The notes under the pieces: generated by a model
Told to the model about the DNA's origin: nothing
The model's database searches: none
Seen by the model: only the letters and a program-made list of their open reading frames with translations
Made by a program: the position numbers and the translations under genes
Origin: Couchioplanes caeruleus
GTDB taxonomy: Bacteria > Actinomycetota > Actinomycetes > Mycobacteriales > Micromonosporaceae
Direction: 5' to 3'
Assembly (NCBI RefSeq): GCF_023499255.1
Contig: NZ_CP092183.1
Location: forward strand, 3,282,501 to 3,346,500
DNA: 64,000 nucleotides
In this document: piece after piece, positions 45,401-55,528 of the stretch
Position numbering within the stretch: the first letter of the stretch is position 1
Layout: every line of letters starts with the position of its first letter

Positions 45401-46154
45401 CGAAGGTTTTCGTAGGTCAGAAAGCTGGTCTAGATCTTGGATCAGCCTTCTTCGCGTTCCTGAGGACCACAAGAGTCAAGTGGCGCCGGTCCTAGCGCAC
45501 CTTGACCGCTGGTCCAGAAACCCGCAGCAAGCAAGTGTTACTGCCGACTTGGTCATTCTGTGTATCAAGGCGCCGCTGGCGCGGCGCGACCGTGCCCGCT
45601 CGCGCCCGGCCTGCTGGTGGCCTCCGGCTGGCATCGGGCGGCGCGGCGGGCCGCACCATGGCATTCCATCCTCGCTCCTGGAGCTGGGCTTCGGCCGGCG
45701 GCAGTCCTGCGGACCCAGGAAAGCACGAGCGACAACTCGGTCGGCCTTCCGCTCTCGCCTCATGTTCCAGCATCGGTACCAGGCGTCAAGGACGCTCCGC
45801 GTCGCTTCGCGATGGCCTGGGACCACCCTTGCCCCCTGGCATCGGTGCTGGTGGAGGACTCTTGAGGGGGGCCGGCAGAAGAAGCGTTGGCACTGCAACT
45901 ACCAATCCGGCCGTTCTTGGCGGTGATGAACAGGCCGTCCCAGGGGTCGTGCAGATCGCCGCCCTGCTGTAGGGGTTCGGCGCTGCGGCGTAGCTGGCCC
46001 GCGCGGGCGTGGACGCGACGATGCTGGCGGCTGCACGCCCCGGGAGTCGCGTTAAAGAAGCTTTAAGGAACGCTTGCTCAGCGTCATGAACTGCTGCCAC
46101 ATCATCGCTCGTATATCTCGGCACGGGCAGTACCGAGACGAAGAGGAGCCGTGC
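45401..46154. other. Stretch without recognised genes, upstream region of the duplicated secreted protein
   Basis: About 750 bases. Frames on both strands look like shadows. Near its end TTAAAG-AAG-CTTTAA (46052-46066) is a small inverted repeat about 90 bases before the next start codon and may be an operator or promoter element. Confidence 0.4.
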
Positions 46155-47060
46155 ATGTATCGACGCGGAGTCAGCAGCCGGACGCGCAAGCTGGTGATTG
46201 GAGGTGCGGCCGCAGTGCTGCTCGGCTCGGCGCTCGCGGTCGGCACGGGGATGAGCCAGGCCGCCGAACAGGGCAACGCCGGAGCCAGCTCCGGTGACAT
46301 CAACGCTTCGGTACCGGCGCTGGGTTTCAGCCCGGGCGATCCGAACGCGACGGCAGACCGTGTGGGCCCTACCGGGGTGAAAGTTCCCGGTCGCTGCCCG
46401 CCCACTCAAGCCCAGGTGAACGCGCAGGTAGCGGTCAAGAATGCGAGCCTTCCGAGTGGGACGGACCTTGAAAGCCGCATCCAACGTTTCGAGAAAACGT
46501 TGTCGGCGATTCAAGACCTGAAATGCCCCGCATCTTCCACGACTTTGCTGGGCCGCTTGAATTCCTTGACCGCGCTGCGCGGAAACGCGAACCGCGATAA
46601 CACCCTGCGTGGTTTGGGTTTGAACGAAACGCCAGCGGATAAAGCCGCCGCCACAGCACCCGGTGACGCGGCCGCGAGTGGAGCGACGGGGAGCGCCGGA
46701 GCCGGCTCCGGTGACATCAACGCTTTGGTACCGGCGCTGGGTTTCAGCCCGGGCGATCCGAACGCGACGGCAGACCGTGTGGGCCCTACCGGGGTGAAAG
46801 TTCCCGGTCGCTGCCCGCCCACTCAAGCCCAGGTGAACGCGCAGGTAGCGGTCAAGAATGCGAGCCTTCCGAGTGGGACGGACCTTGAAAGCCGCATCCA
46901 ACGTTTCGAGAAAACGTTGTCGGCGATTCAAGACCTGAAATGCCCCGCATCTTCCACGACTTTGCTGGGCCGCTTGAATTCCTTGACCGCGCTGCGCGGA
47001 AACGCGAACCGCGACAACATCCTGCGTGGTTTGGGTTTGAACGAAACGCCAGCCGGATAA
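46155..47060 (+). CDS. Secreted protein with a near-perfect internal tandem duplication
   Basis: The 301-residue protein starts at ATG 46155 with GAGGAG seven bases upstream. A signal peptide (KLVIGGAAAVLLGSALAVG, cleavage near SQAAE) precedes two copies of a ~118-residue module. Each starts AG.SGDINA.VPALGFSPG, has one CPPTQ cysteine and one LKCPAS cysteine, and ends NRDN.LRGLGLNETPA. A 20-residue Ala-rich linker joins them. The repeat period is 417 bases. The copies differ by only a few bases (Ser/Leu and Thr/Ile changes), so the duplication is recent. Two Cys per module suggest one disulfide each. Family unknown. Confidence 0.8.
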   Translation: MYRRGVSSRTRKLVIGGAAAVLLGSALAVGTGMSQAAEQGNAGASSGDINASVPALGFSPGDPNATADRVGPTGVKVPGRCPPTQAQVNAQVAVKNASLPSGTDLESRIQRFEKTLSAIQDLKCPASSTTLLGRLNSLTALRGNANRDNTLRGLGLNETPADKAAATAPGDAAASGATGSAGAGSGDINALVPALGFSPGDPNATADRVGPTGVKVPGRCPPTQAQVNAQVAVKNASLPSGTDLESRIQRFEKTLSAIQDLKCPASSTTLLGRLNSLTALRGNANRDNILRGLGLNETPAG

Positions 47061-47229
47061 GACGCGGGGAATGCGGCGCCGCAGAACGCGCCAGCGAAAC
47101 AAGCGGCTCGCAGAGCGCCGCCACGGACAACGGCAACCTGATCCTTCGCCGATCCTGATCCACCGCACGGAACCGCCTCGCCGGAGGCCCTTGCACCACG
47201 GGGGTCTCCGGCGCGTCCGTGTGTGGGCC

Positions 47230-47619
47230 ATGCGCGCGGTGATCCTCGGCTGCTTCGGCACGCTGACCGACCCCGGCGCTGAGGAGTGTCGCGACGCCGA
47301 GCAACTCGCCGGTGCGCGCGAGGGGCTGTCTGCCGGCCACGGTTCTGGGAGGCGCGGGCCCGGGAGCTTCGGCGAGCGCACCATCGGGGTCCACGGCGGG
47401 ACGGAGAGCACGCTGAGGGCGGTGGCGCTCTCCTGCGGAGCGAACCCGTCATCCGCCCAGCTCCCCGTCGCGCTCGCGCATCACCGGAGCGGTCATGCCC
47501 GCCTCCGCCAGCCGCGGCACCACGCGCTCGGCGTCCTGGCGGAACTCCGGCGGCGGGGGCTCCGGATCGGCCTGCTGAGCGACTGCGGCGCCGAGCTGGC
47601 GGAGCGCTGCTCCGCCTAA
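47230..47619 (+). pseudogene. HAD-family hydrolase remnant
   Basis: Starts like a HAD phosphatase (MRAVILGCFGTLTDPG), but the catalytic DxFGT Asp is replaced (GCFGT). After a poorly matching middle, ERTIGVHGGTESTLRAVAL and ALGVLAELRRRGLRIGLLSDC (motif II region) are still recognisable. It ends after AELAERCSA, before motifs III and IV. Loss of the nucleophile and the C-terminus marks it as broken. Confidence 0.65.
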
Positions 47620-47675
47620 CTCGGAAGGCACCGCCGTAGCCGCGTTGCAATGACGGCACTTCCGGGCCGTATCGG

Positions 47676-48566
47676 CTACCTGGCGTGAGGGCCGGAAGCC
47701 GGTGCCGGTTTCTGGGACGCCTGGGCGTGTGCGCTCAGCTCCGCCAACGAGAGCGGGTGTGCCGGCGGCCGATCGAGCGCGATGGTGCTGGTGATGTGCT
47801 GATCGGCGGCGACGTGCAGGAGTTCGCCGGGGTCCAGCCCTCGCCAGCCGGGATCCTCGTCCATGCGCTCGGAGGCCACGACGATTGCCGGCGTCGCGGT
47901 GAGCTCCGCCGAGCGGACCCGGACCGTTCCTGCGGCGCTCGCGTGTTCCAGATGCCGTGTGCCGGTTGGCCCGCCGGCGGCGCGGCGCAGCACGAACAGC
48001 TGGTGGGTCTCCGGATAGCGAAGCGCCCACAGGTCGGTGGCGGTGGTCAGCACGAGGTTGACGGCGTAGACGGGTAGGTTCGCCGCGACCCAGCGGACCG
48101 CTCGGATGATCGCTTCGCCGATGTCTCCGGTCTGGTCGGCGTAGCTGGTGATGAGGGCGAAGAGCCGCTCGGAGTCGGTGTCGCCGTGCACCAGGTTCAT
48201 CGCAGTGCCCAGGTGGTCCTCCAGCTTGGCGAGGCCGCCGATGACGCCGTTGTGCGCCAGGAGACGGTCGTGCTGGCAGAACGGGTGGGTGTTGTCCGGG
48301 GTGAGGCCGCCGGTCGAGGCGTATCGGATATGGGCGATGAAGGTGGCGGCTCGCAGCTCACGGGCTTCACGGGCGAAGGCCGCGTCGTGGTAGGCCGCGA
48401 TCGGCGCTTTGTGGACCTCGGGCGAGCCGTCTGCGTCGAAGGTGCCGAGGCCCACGCCGTCGGGCTCGCGACGGCTCTGCACCGCGAGGCTGTCCGAGGC
48501 GTCCAGGAGCCAGAACGTTGCCCGTACCCGGTGGGGTGCGGCGGACATGCCGAAGAGCCGGCACAT
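47676..48566 (-). CDS. Class II glutamine amidotransferase (YafJ-like)
   Basis: The 296-residue protein starts MCRLFGMSAAP with Cys2 placed to become the N-terminal nucleophile after Met removal. Further GATase II landmarks are REPDGVGLG, FIAHIRYASTGG, NTHPF, LLAHNGVIGG and the acidic GDTDSERLFALI. It is a stand-alone Ntn-amidotransferase of the YafJ/EgtC type, and the lack of other ergothioneine genes favours YafJ-like. It begins two bases after the permease stop, so both are one operon. The natural acceptor of the ammonia or amide is unknown. Confidence 0.88.
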   Translation of the reverse strand: MCRLFGMSAAPHRVRATFWLLDASDSLAVQSRREPDGVGLGTFDADGSPEVHKAPIAAYHDAAFAREARELRAATFIAHIRYASTGGLTPDNTHPFCQHDRLLAHNGVIGGLAKLEDHLGTAMNLVHGDTDSERLFALITSYADQTGDIGEAIIRAVRWVAANLPVYAVNLVLTTATDLWALRYPETHQLFVLRRAAGGPTGTRHLEHASAAGTVRVRSAELTATPAIVVASERMDEDPGWRGLDPGELLHVAADQHITSTIALDRPPAHPLSLAELSAHAQASQKPAPASGPHAR

Positions 48567-48568
48567 GG

Positions 48569-49930
48569 TCAGGCCTCCTTCGCGGGGTGCCGCCGGAGGG
48601 CGCGTCCGGCCGGTCCGGTGTTCTGGTGGAGATGGCCGGTGATGACGGCATGGTGCTGGGCCTGGTGGTGCCCGCGCAGGGCGTGCAGGCCGAGTCCTGC
48701 GGCGACCAGCACCAGTCCGAGCAGGGTCTGCCACCAGCCGATGAACACCAGCTGTACCAGAGCTGCGAGCAGCCCGAGAGCGGGAAGCAGCGGACCGGCG
48801 GGCAGACGTATCCCGGCGCGGTGCTTGCGCCGCTGAGCCCGGAACGCGGCCGCGTTGACCAGAACCATGGCGACGATGGCGGCGACGTTGCCCAATGCGA
48901 TGATCGCCTGGATGCCGCCGGTGAGCAGCAGGATCACGGCGGTCACGGCGGCGGCCAGCACGCTGACGGCGGGGTGACCGTGCCAGAGGCGTCCGGCAAC
49001 CGTGGGTACCTGGCGGTCGCCGGCGAGCCGGACCATGATCTCCGAGGAGCCGAGCATGTTCGCGTTGGCGGCTGACAAGGTGGAGATCAGCGCGCCGATC
49101 GGGATCAAGATGCCGCCCCAGTCGCCGATCAGGTGCTTCGCGGCCGTTCCCACGCTGGCTTCGTCGTAGGTGCTGATCTGCCCGGCCAGCAGCGCGACGA
49201 CCACCCCGACGTAGATCAGAGCCACGATCCCCATGCTGAGGAGGATCGCCAGCGGGATGGTCCGTTGTGGCCGTTCCACGTCGCCGGCCATGTTGGTGAC
49301 GACGTTGAAGCCGAGGTAGGCGATGAAGAGCAGGGCGCTCGTGGTGACCACCGAGCCTGCGCCGTGCGGGGCGAACGGCGTGAAGTGGGCGCGTCCGATG
49401 TGGATGAAAGCGAACACGATGAGCAGCACGAGGATGGCCACCTTCACGACCACCAGTGCGGTCTCGGCCCGGCCGATGAGGCTCGCCGGACCGATGTTCA
49501 GCAGCGCGATCACGACGACGGCGGCCACCGCGACCAGGGTCGGCGGCAACGCGGAGAGGAAGAAGTCGTGCAGGTACCGGCCGAAGGCGTTGAGGACGAA
49601 CGCCACCCCGATCACGCCGCCGAGCCAGAACGCCCACGACGTGAGAAAGCCCCATCGTCGTCCCAGCGCCTGCCCGACGTAGGCGTATCCGGAGCCCCCG
49701 GGCGGTGCCAGGCTGGCGACCACCGCGAACGACAGGGCCGAGAGCAGAACCAGGACGCCGGCGAGCACGAACGACGCGATGGCCGCCGGGCCCGCCCGTT
49801 CCACCGCCAGGCCGGACAGCACGAACACCCCGGCGCCGACCATCGTGCCGACCGCGAAGGCCACGCACGACACCAGCCCGATCGACCCGGTTCCGGGACC
49901 GGTGGCGCGACTTCGGGTTTCAGTGGCCAC
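48569..49930 (-). CDS. APC-superfamily amino acid permease
   Basis: The 453-residue protein starts at GTG 49930 with AAGGAG six bases upstream. About 12 membrane helices are visible, with the APC signature in helix 1 (GTMVGAGVFVLSGLA). Further landmarks are PPGGSGYAYVGQALG, GRAETALVVVKVAILVLLIV, YLGFNVVTNMAGDVERPQRT and STLSAANANMLGSSE. It imports amino acids or amines with protons; the substrate cannot be told. It is co-transcribed with the amidotransferase behind it, which suggests uptake of an amide or amino acid then processed inside. A short leader frame precedes it. Confidence 0.9.
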   Translation of the reverse strand: MATETRSRATGPGTGSIGLVSCVAFAVGTMVGAGVFVLSGLAVERAGPAAIASFVLAGVLVLLSALSFAVVASLAPPGGSGYAYVGQALGRRWGFLTSWAFWLGGVIGVAFVLNAFGRYLHDFFLSALPPTLVAVAAVVVIALLNIGPASLIGRAETALVVVKVAILVLLIVFAFIHIGRAHFTPFAPHGAGSVVTTSALLFIAYLGFNVVTNMAGDVERPQRTIPLAILLSMGIVALIYVGVVVALLAGQISTYDEASVGTAAKHLIGDWGGILIPIGALISTLSAANANMLGSSEIMVRLAGDRQVPTVAGRLWHGHPAVSVLAAAVTAVILLLTGGIQAIIALGNVAAIVAMVLVNAAAFRAQRRKHRAGIRLPAGPLLPALGLLAALVQLVFIGWWQTLLGLVLVAAGLGLHALRGHHQAQHHAVITGHLHQNTGPAGRALRRHPAKEA

Positions 49931-50045
49931 GACCTGCTCCTTCGTCGTATCGCGGAACGCCCGGCCGCCGATCACCGGCGGGCATACGCGCCGGGCGCGG
50001 TGAGCGGGCTGGGTGCAGGCGGGCCGAGTCAGACAGCATGGTCAT
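49920..50045 (-). CDS. Possible 41-codon leader peptide before the permease
   Basis: A small frame (MTMLSDSARLHPARSPRP) has a good Shine-Dalgarno AAGGAG seven bases before its ATG, and its stop overlaps the start region of the permease. Such overlap suggests translational coupling or a regulatory leader. No conserved family. It may be chance. Confidence 0.35.
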   Translation of the reverse strand: MTMLSDSARLHPARSPRPARMPAGDRRPGVPRYDEGAGRGH

Positions 50046-50183
50046 GCCGATCTCCTTCTCGCGCGATGGGTCATGTCCGGTCGCACCTACCCGGGTGTGC
50101 GATTCCCAAGCGCGAATGGGCGTCGGTGCCGGCGGTCGGTGGAGAAGCGCCACTGTGCCGGACGGAGATCGCTGTGCGCGACG

Positions 50184-51116
50184 TCAGCCCTTGCGGAGAT
50201 CGGGGGCCGGCGCCCCCTTCAGGTGTCGGCGCGCGATGTCCCAGGCGGTGTGCAGGGCACGGCGCACCGGAATCGACGACGGCCCCAGAAGCCGCGCGAC
50301 GATGCCGGCGTCGAACGGCAGAGTGCTGACTCCCGCCAGGACCTCGCCGCTTTCGCCCAGGCCTGCAAGGAGGGCGGTGTGCAGGCCGGCCGTGCGCTCC
50401 GGGGGTGCCAGCGCGAAGAACGCCGCGTGTACTCCGTGTTCGCCCAGGCGCGCCGGAGTGCCGGCACGGTCGTACGTGCCGCCGAACGAGAGCGTATCGG
50501 CGATTATCTGACGGCCGTCGGGGCGGCGGATACGCGTTGTCGCGCAGTACAGGTCGTACGCGTGCCACTCTCCCCGGGCCACCCGTCCGGGCAGCAGCGT
50601 CTCGGCGAGCAGCACCGTCGCCTGCGGATGGGCCGTGACGGTGAGCCGGCCGGCGAACCGGGAGTGCCGGTACGGGATGACCGGTTCGGGAAGGTACTCC
50701 ACGAAGCTGCCGGCCCCGGCGCTGATGTTCACCAGTTGGGCGGCGTAGCCGGCCTCCATGCGGTAGATCTTCGTCGCCGCCTGGGTGGTCAGGTGGACGT
50801 CGGTGCCGTCGGCCACGTCGAAGTCCATCCTGTACCGGTCGCCCTGGAGCATGCCGTCGCCTTGATGCTGCAGGTAGACGAAGGCCATCCCGGGCCGTCC
50901 CGGATCCAGGTAGATGGGGTGGAGGATGTACAACGGCGTGCGCTGGAACTGCCGGGTCACCCTCGTCGCCCCGCCGATGCGCGCCAAGTGCAGATCGAGC
51001 AGGCCGACAGTTCCCGCTGAACCGTCGGCGGTGCTGAGCTGTCGCATGAGAGCGTCCGGCGGCCGCGGTGCCCACCGGTCGGCGTCATGCAATCGCGCGG
51101 ATGCCGCGGAGGTCAT
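50184..51116 (-). CDS. ureD: Urease accessory protein UreD
   Basis: The 310-residue protein has the UreD/UreH pattern: [65 protein letters not shown] and a C-terminal [12 protein letters not shown]. UreD is the scaffold that with UreF and UreG loads nickel into apo-urease. It is the last gene of the minus-strand ureABCFGD operon, and its ATG overlaps the ureG stop by four bases. Confidence 0.95.
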   Translation of the reverse strand: MTSAASARLHDADRWAPRPPDALMRQLSTADGSAGTVGLLDLHLARIGGATRVTRQFQRTPLYILHPIYLDPGRPGMAFVYLQHQGDGMLQGDRYRMDFDVADGTDVHLTTQAATKIYRMEAGYAAQLVNISAGAGSFVEYLPEPVIPYRHSRFAGRLTVTAHPQATVLLAETLLPGRVARGEWHAYDLYCATTRIRRPDGRQIIADTLSFGGTYDRAGTPARLGEHGVHAAFFALAPPERTAGLHTALLAGLGESGEVLAGVSTLPFDAGIVARLLGPSSIPVRRALHTAWDIARRHLKGAPAPDLRKG

Positions 51117-51856
51117 CCGGGGCTGGTCGTCGCCGATTGCGGCAGCATGGCTGCTGCCTGAAGGTGCACGATGACATCGGCGATGCCGTCGCCGGAAAAG
51201 CAGTCGGTGAAGACGAAAGGACGTCCGGCGCGGACCGCTCGGGCGTCGCGCTCCAGAATCGAAAGGTCCGCGTGTACGTAGGGCGCTATGTCAACCTTGT
51301 TGATCACGAGCAGATCTGAGGTGGTGATGCCCGGTCCACGCTTGCGGGGAATCTTGTCGCCCTCACCCACGTCGATCACGAAGATGAAGAAGTCCGCCAA
51401 TGCCCGGCTGTAGGTGAGGGTCAGGTTGTCCCCGCCCGACTCGAGCAGCACCACGTCACTGTCAGGGAAGCGTTCGGTCAGCTCGCGTACCGCGTCAAGG
51501 TTCATGGTGGGGTCGTCGCGCACGGCGGTGTGCGGGCAGGAACCGGTCTCCACCCCGACGATCTTCTCCGGCGATAGCACGCCCGCCAGCGTCGCCCGTA
51601 CGTGCTGGGCGTCCTCCTGGGTGAAGATGTCGTTGGTCACCACGACGGGCCGGCAACCGCCCGCGACGAGGCGAGGCACCAGCGCCTCGATCAACGCTGT
51701 CTTGCCCGAACCCACCGGGCCGCCGATGCCGACCCGGGGCACAGGACCGCCGAGCCTCTCCAGCTGCGGTCCGTCGTGGACCATATGGTCATGTCCGGCA
51801 TGGTCGTGTCCGGCGTGGCCCGCTCCGGCGCCGCCGAGGTTCTGTGCGGTCATCAT
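51113..51856 (-). CDS. ureG: Urease accessory GTPase UreG with His-rich N-terminus
   Basis: The 247-residue G protein has a P-loop in [15 protein letters not shown]. It also has the EGD region, the metal-binding CPH motif in [11 protein letters not shown], and NKVD. GTP hydrolysis drives nickel insertion into urease. The first ~30 residues hold several His in an [14 protein letters not shown] segment. No ureE is present in the operon, so this tail may take over nickel delivery. Neighbouring genes overlap or lie within 25 bases. Confidence 0.96.
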   Translation of the reverse strand: MMTAQNLGGAGAGHAGHDHAGHDHMVHDGPQLERLGGPVPRVGIGGPVGSGKTALIEALVPRLVAGGCRPVVVTNDIFTQEDAQHVRATLAGVLSPEKIVGVETGSCPHTAVRDDPTMNLDAVRELTERFPDSDVVLLESGGDNLTLTYSRALADFFIFVIDVGEGDKIPRKRGPGITTSDLLVINKVDIAPYVHADLSILERDARAVRAGRPFVFTDCFSGDGIADVIVHLQAAAMLPQSATTSPG

Positions 51857-51881
51857 GGTTCCCCTGCGTGTCGTGTCGTTG

Positions 51882-52628
51882 TCAGCTCATGAACATGCGC
51901 AGACCGGCCTGTTCGTGCCGCATGCTCATGACGTCCGCCAAGGGCGTGGAGCTCGACATGTCGTCCAGCCCGCCACGGCATGCTCCGTGCACCGCTCGGT
52001 CGATCACCGGCCCGCATCGGTGCAGGACGCACTGGGCGACCCGGTGATCGGCCACCCCGAGGCGTACCGCCGCGCCGAGCCACCCCGCCGCGAAGGCGTA
52101 CAGCTCGGTCGCCACGGCGTGCCGGCGGGGTACCCCGAGCTCGGCCGTGAGGATGCCGGTCACCACCGCACCGTTGCCGGGCGCTGTGCCCGTGCTGACC
52201 AATGCGGCGTACGCCGTGAGCGCCGGCCCCGCGAACGACCCCACCACGGTGCCGAGCATGCCGCGCCCGGCCCGCGCGGAGGCGTCACGCCCCTCGCGTC
52301 CCAGCTTCACCGACGTCAATCGCAGGTCGGCGTCGAGTGCCAGCTGCTCGTCATACCGATCGGGGCTGGGGGCCCGGGACACGGCGCGGTGTGCCCATGC
52401 CAGGGCGATGCCGTCCGCGGTGGCGATGCCGTGCTCGAGCTGGTCGGTCAGCAGCGACCACAGGCCGTGGGTGCCGCTGCCGGCCGTCATCGCGCCGGCC
52501 TGGACGAAGGATTCCAGGCCGTGCGAGAAGGCGTATCGACCGCTGGGGAAGGCCGAGTCCGCGAGCTGGACGGCTGCGAGGAACGGAACGAGGGGGTCAT
52601 CTTCCGGTGGTGCCGCCGGTGCCGGCAT
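51882..52628 (-). CDS. ureF: Urease accessory protein UreF
   Basis: The 248-residue all-alpha protein has the UreF signature [21 protein letters not shown], plus the later GRGMLGTV and a C-terminal [11 protein letters not shown] with the typical R-x-F ending. UreF gates UreG during nickel insertion. It begins seven bases after the ureC stop. An upstream in-frame extension to 52796 lies inside ureC and is rejected. Confidence 0.95.
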   Translation of the reverse strand: MPAPAAPPEDDPLVPFLAAVQLADSAFPSGRYAFSHGLESFVQAGAMTAGSGTHGLWSLLTDQLEHGIATADGIALAWAHRAVSRAPSPDRYDEQLALDADLRLTSVKLGREGRDASARAGRGMLGTVVGSFAGPALTAYAALVSTGTAPGNGAVVTGILTAELGVPRRHAVATELYAFAAGWLGAAVRLGVADHRVAQCVLHRCGPVIDRAVHGACRGGLDDMSSSTPLADVMSMRHEQAGLRMFMS

Positions 52629-52635
52629 GTCAGCC

Positions 52636-54354
52636 TCACACGATGTAGTACAGCTGGGCGAGGGAGACCCGGTCGGCAGGTGGCACGCTGGCCAGCTCTC
52701 CGTCGACGTACACCTTGTAGGTCTCCGGGTCGATCCTGATGTCCGGTGTGGCATCGTTGCGCACCATGTGCTGCTTGCCGATGTGGCGGCAGCCACGGAC
52801 CGCCTCGACCCAGCGGTCGAGCTTCAGCGCCTGGGGTACGCCCGCGTCGACGGCGGCCTGAGACACGAAGGTGATCGAGGTGCGGCCGGCCGCCCTGCCC
52901 AGGGCGCCGAACGTGGGCCGCATCAGCACCGGCTCGGGCGTCGGGATCGACCCGTTGGGGTCGCCCATGATCGACCAGGCGACGAACCCGCTCTTGAGCA
53001 CATACTTCGGTTTCACCCCGAAGGTGTTCGTCGGCCAGAGCACGATGTCGGCGATCTTTCCCGGTTCCAGCGAGCCCACCAGGTGGCCGATCCCGTGGGT
53101 GATCGCCGGGTTGATGGTGTATTTCGCGAGGTAGCGGAGGATCCGGTTGTTGTCGTGCTCCTGGGGGTCGCCGGGCAGCTTCCCGCGCTGTTGCTTCATC
53201 TTGTCGGCGGTACGCCACACGGTCGCCACCGTGTCGCCGACACGCCCCATGGCCTGGGAGTCCGAGGAGTACATCGACAGCACGCCCATGTCCTGGAGCA
53301 CGTCTTCGGCCGCCTCCGTCTCGCCGCGGATCCGAGACTGGGTGAATGCGACGTCCTCGGGGTTCTGCGGGTTGAGATGGTGCGTGACGGTGACCATGTA
53401 GAACAGGTTGTCGGTGGTGTCGGTGGTGTAGGGCTTGGTCGGGTTGGTCGATGACGGCAGGACGTTCGGCAGCGCGGCAATGGCCATGATGTCGGGAGCG
53501 TGGCCGCCGCCGGCGCCCTCGGTGTGATAGCTGTGGATCGCACGGCCGTTGATCGCGTCGATGGTGTCCGCCAGGTAGCCGCCCTCGTTGAGGGTGTCGG
53601 CGTGGATCGCGACCTGCACGTCGTAGGCGTCGGCGACGGTCAGGCAGCAGTCGATCGCCGACGGGGTGGAGCCCCAGTCCTCGTGCACCTTCAGCCCGCA
53701 CGCGCCCGCCTCGATCTGCTCTGCCAGCGTCTGCGGCTTGCTGCTGTTGCCCTTGGCCAGCAGGCCCACGTTCACCGGCAACTCGGCGGTGGCCTCGAGC
53801 ATCCGGGCGATGTGGAAGGGCCCCGGGGTGCAGGTGGTGCCCTTGGATCCGTCAGCCGGCCCGGTACCACCGCCCAGCAGGGTGGTGATGCCGTTGGACA
53901 ACGCGTGGGATATCTGGTCCGGGGTGAGGAAGTGCACGTGCGTGTCGATACCGCCGGCCGTCGCGACCAGCCCTTCCCCGGAGATGACCTCCGTCCCGGC
54001 TCCGATGATGAGATGCGGATCCACCCCGTCCTGCACGTGGGGGTTACCGGCGGGGCCGATCCCCGCGATGCGGCCGTTCTTGATGCCGATGTCCGCCTTG
54101 ACGATGCCGAGGATCGGGTCCATCACGACCGCGGAGGTGATCACGGTGTCGAGGGCGCCGTCCTGATTGCGTACCCCGGGCGTCTGGGCCATGCCGTCGC
54201 GGATCGTCTTCCCGCCGCCGTACACGGCTTCTTCGCCCGGCGTGAGCAGGCTGTCCTCCACTTGCGCGATGAGCTGCGTGTCGGCCAGCCGGAAACGGTC
54301 ACCGGTGGTCGGCCCGTAGAGCGAGGCGTACGTGTGACGCGGAATGCTGCTCAT
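52636..54354 (-). CDS. ureC: Urease alpha subunit UreC
   Basis: The 572-residue catalytic subunit hydrolyses urea to ammonia and carbamate. Landmarks: the metal-binding HVHF (about 138), the carbamylated Lys in GLKVHEDWG, His in [23 protein letters not shown] and the metal Asp in [11 protein letters not shown]. The mobile flap reads [11 protein letters not shown]. The residue before the His pair is Thr324, where almost all ureases I know have Cys (MVCHHL). That Cys is not essential in studied mutants but affects activity and thiol inhibition. The gene overlaps ureB by ATGA. Confidence 0.97.
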   Translation of the reverse strand: MSSIPRHTYASLYGPTTGDRFRLADTQLIAQVEDSLLTPGEEAVYGGGKTIRDGMAQTPGVRNQDGALDTVITSAVVMDPILGIVKADIGIKNGRIAGIGPAGNPHVQDGVDPHLIIGAGTEVISGEGLVATAGGIDTHVHFLTPDQISHALSNGITTLLGGGTGPADGSKGTTCTPGPFHIARMLEATAELPVNVGLLAKGNSSKPQTLAEQIEAGACGLKVHEDWGSTPSAIDCCLTVADAYDVQVAIHADTLNEGGYLADTIDAINGRAIHSYHTEGAGGGHAPDIMAIAALPNVLPSSTNPTKPYTTDTTDNLFYMVTVTHHLNPQNPEDVAFTQSRIRGETEAAEDVLQDMGVLSMYSSDSQAMGRVGDTVATVWRTADKMKQQRGKLPGDPQEHDNNRILRYLAKYTINPAITHGIGHLVGSLEPGKIADIVLWPTNTFGVKPKYVLKSGFVAWSIMGDPNGSIPTPEPVLMRPTFGALGRAAGRTSITFVSQAAVDAGVPQALKLDRWVEAVRGCRHIGKQHMVRNDATPDIRIDPETYKVYVDGELASVPPADRVSLAQLYYIV

Positions 54355-54773
54355 CGGAACTCCTCGTGCTGCTCACCCTCGTCGTTCCGCGGCGCTTGCC
54401 CTTCCCGTGCGCCGCGATATCCACGTTGCGTGGCTCTGCGCATGGCCTGCCGGACCGTACGCTCGGCGGTGGCGGCGCCGTCCACGAGACCGTCGAAGCC
54501 GAAGATGCGTTTCGTCCCCCCGATCTCCACGAGGTCGACGTCCTTCTCGTCGCCGGGCTCGAAGCGGATCGAGTTGCCTGCCGGGATGTCGAGCCGCATG
54601 CCGAACGCCGCGGTCCGGTCGAAGTCCAAGGCGCGGTTGACCTCGAAGAAGTGGTAGTGCGAGCCGACCTGGATGGGCCGGTCGCCGGTGTTGTGCACCC
54701 GCAGCGTCAGCGTCCGGCGGCCCGCGTTGATCTCGACCGGCTCGTCGGACAGCAGCCACTCGCCAGGAATCAT
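54351..54773 (-). CDS. ureB: Urease beta subunit UreB
   Basis: The 140-residue subunit starts [16 protein letters not shown], with the family core [18 protein letters not shown] and [17 protein letters not shown] and the [12 protein letters not shown] strand. It packs with UreA and UreC to form the holoenzyme. A charged tail of about 30 residues ([19 protein letters not shown]) extends beyond the usual end. It lies 21 bases after ureA. Confidence 0.96.
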   Translation of the reverse strand: MIPGEWLLSDEPVEINAGRRTLTLRVHNTGDRPIQVGSHYHFFEVNRALDFDRTAAFGMRLDIPAGNSIRFEPGDEKDVDLVEIGGTKRIFGFDGLVDGAATAERTVRQAMRRATQRGYRGAREGQAPRNDEGEQHEEFR

Positions 54774-54794
54774 GGCCGGGCTCCTTGTCGTGAC

Positions 54795-55187
54795 TCAGGA
54801 AATGGGATTCGTGACGGTGACCAGCTGGGTGCCGGTCAGGAACGTCGCCTCGACCTGGACCAGCGTCACCATGTACGGGACTTCCGGCATCACGTCGTCG
54901 CGGGTGAGCACTTCCTTGCCCAGCTCCTGGACCTCCGCCACGGACCGCCCGTCGCGGGCGGCCTCCAGCAGGGCCTCGCAGATCAGCGCGATCGACTCCG
55001 GGAAGTTGAGCTTGACCCCCCGGGCCCTGCGGCGCCGGGCCAGTTCCGCCACCTGGTAGATCACCAGCTTCTCGGTCTCCCGCGGGGTGAGCATCATCGA
55101 GGAGATCCACGACTCGGTGGCGGCTACCGTCGAACCTTGTACGCCCGGATCGTCGTCGCGACCGACGGCACTCTGCTCCTGGCTCAT
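54795..55187 (-). CDS. ureA: Urease gamma subunit UreA
   Basis: The 130-residue subunit starts at [13 protein letters not shown] with AAGGAGG six bases upstream. It carries the UreA landmarks [44 protein letters not shown] and VTVTNPI at the end. An extra ~30 residues precede the usual start of the domain. It is the first gene of the operon; the promoter must lie in the 340 bases shared with the divergent urea transporter. Confidence 0.96.
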   Translation of the reverse strand: MSQEQSAVGRDDDPGVQGSTVAATESWISSMMLTPRETEKLVIYQVAELARRRRARGVKLNFPESIALICEALLEAARDGRSVAEVQELGKEVLTRDDVMPEVPYMVTLVQVEATFLTGTQLVTVTNPIS

Positions 55188-55528
55188 CGATGCCTCCTTG
55201 AACCGCGAGGCGGCGCACAGACCGTCCCGCACGCTTCGCCCTCAAGCTACGCCCGTGACGAGCGGGGCAGCATGCTCGCGGAGCGGGGGCCGTTCGCGCT
55301 GCGGCACGACGCATCGCGCTCGCGGCGGGCCGTGTCCGGCCCTCAGCAGGGACAACCCCTGCCGGGTGCGGACCGCCGACGCCGGGGACGTGGCAGCTGC
55401 CGACTAATTGGACATTCCGTGCTGATGGCCGGCTCGCATCCTTATCCGGCGGCTCCATCATGGATGGTTAACCGGGCCGGGATCGGGCACGGAGTCGACA
55501 GCGCGGGGGCAGCTCCGGGGAAACGGCC
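55188..55528. promoter_or_regulatory. Divergent promoter region between ureA and the urea transporter
   Basis: About 340 bases with no gene, facing both the ure operon and the transporter. I looked for a GlnR-type box and found no convincing match. Joint nitrogen control would be expected from the gene pair but is not shown by the sequence. Confidence 0.45.

Noticed and set aside
45786..47411. 541-codon minus-strand frame with an internal repeat
   Set aside because: The repeat is the shadow of the duplicated secreted protein on the plus strand; Arg-rich composition, no domain.
49133..50329. 398-codon plus-strand frame opposite the permease
   Set aside because: Asp/Glu/Arg/His-rich antisense shadow of the membrane helices; the minus-strand permease is well supported.
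52487..53701. 404-codon frame overlapping ureC and ureF
   Set aside because: Shadow frame of ureC on the same strand; no family resemblance.
55188..55528. GlnR operator for urease control
   Set aside because: No convincing GTNAC-like paired half-sites could be read; only expected from biology, not seen.
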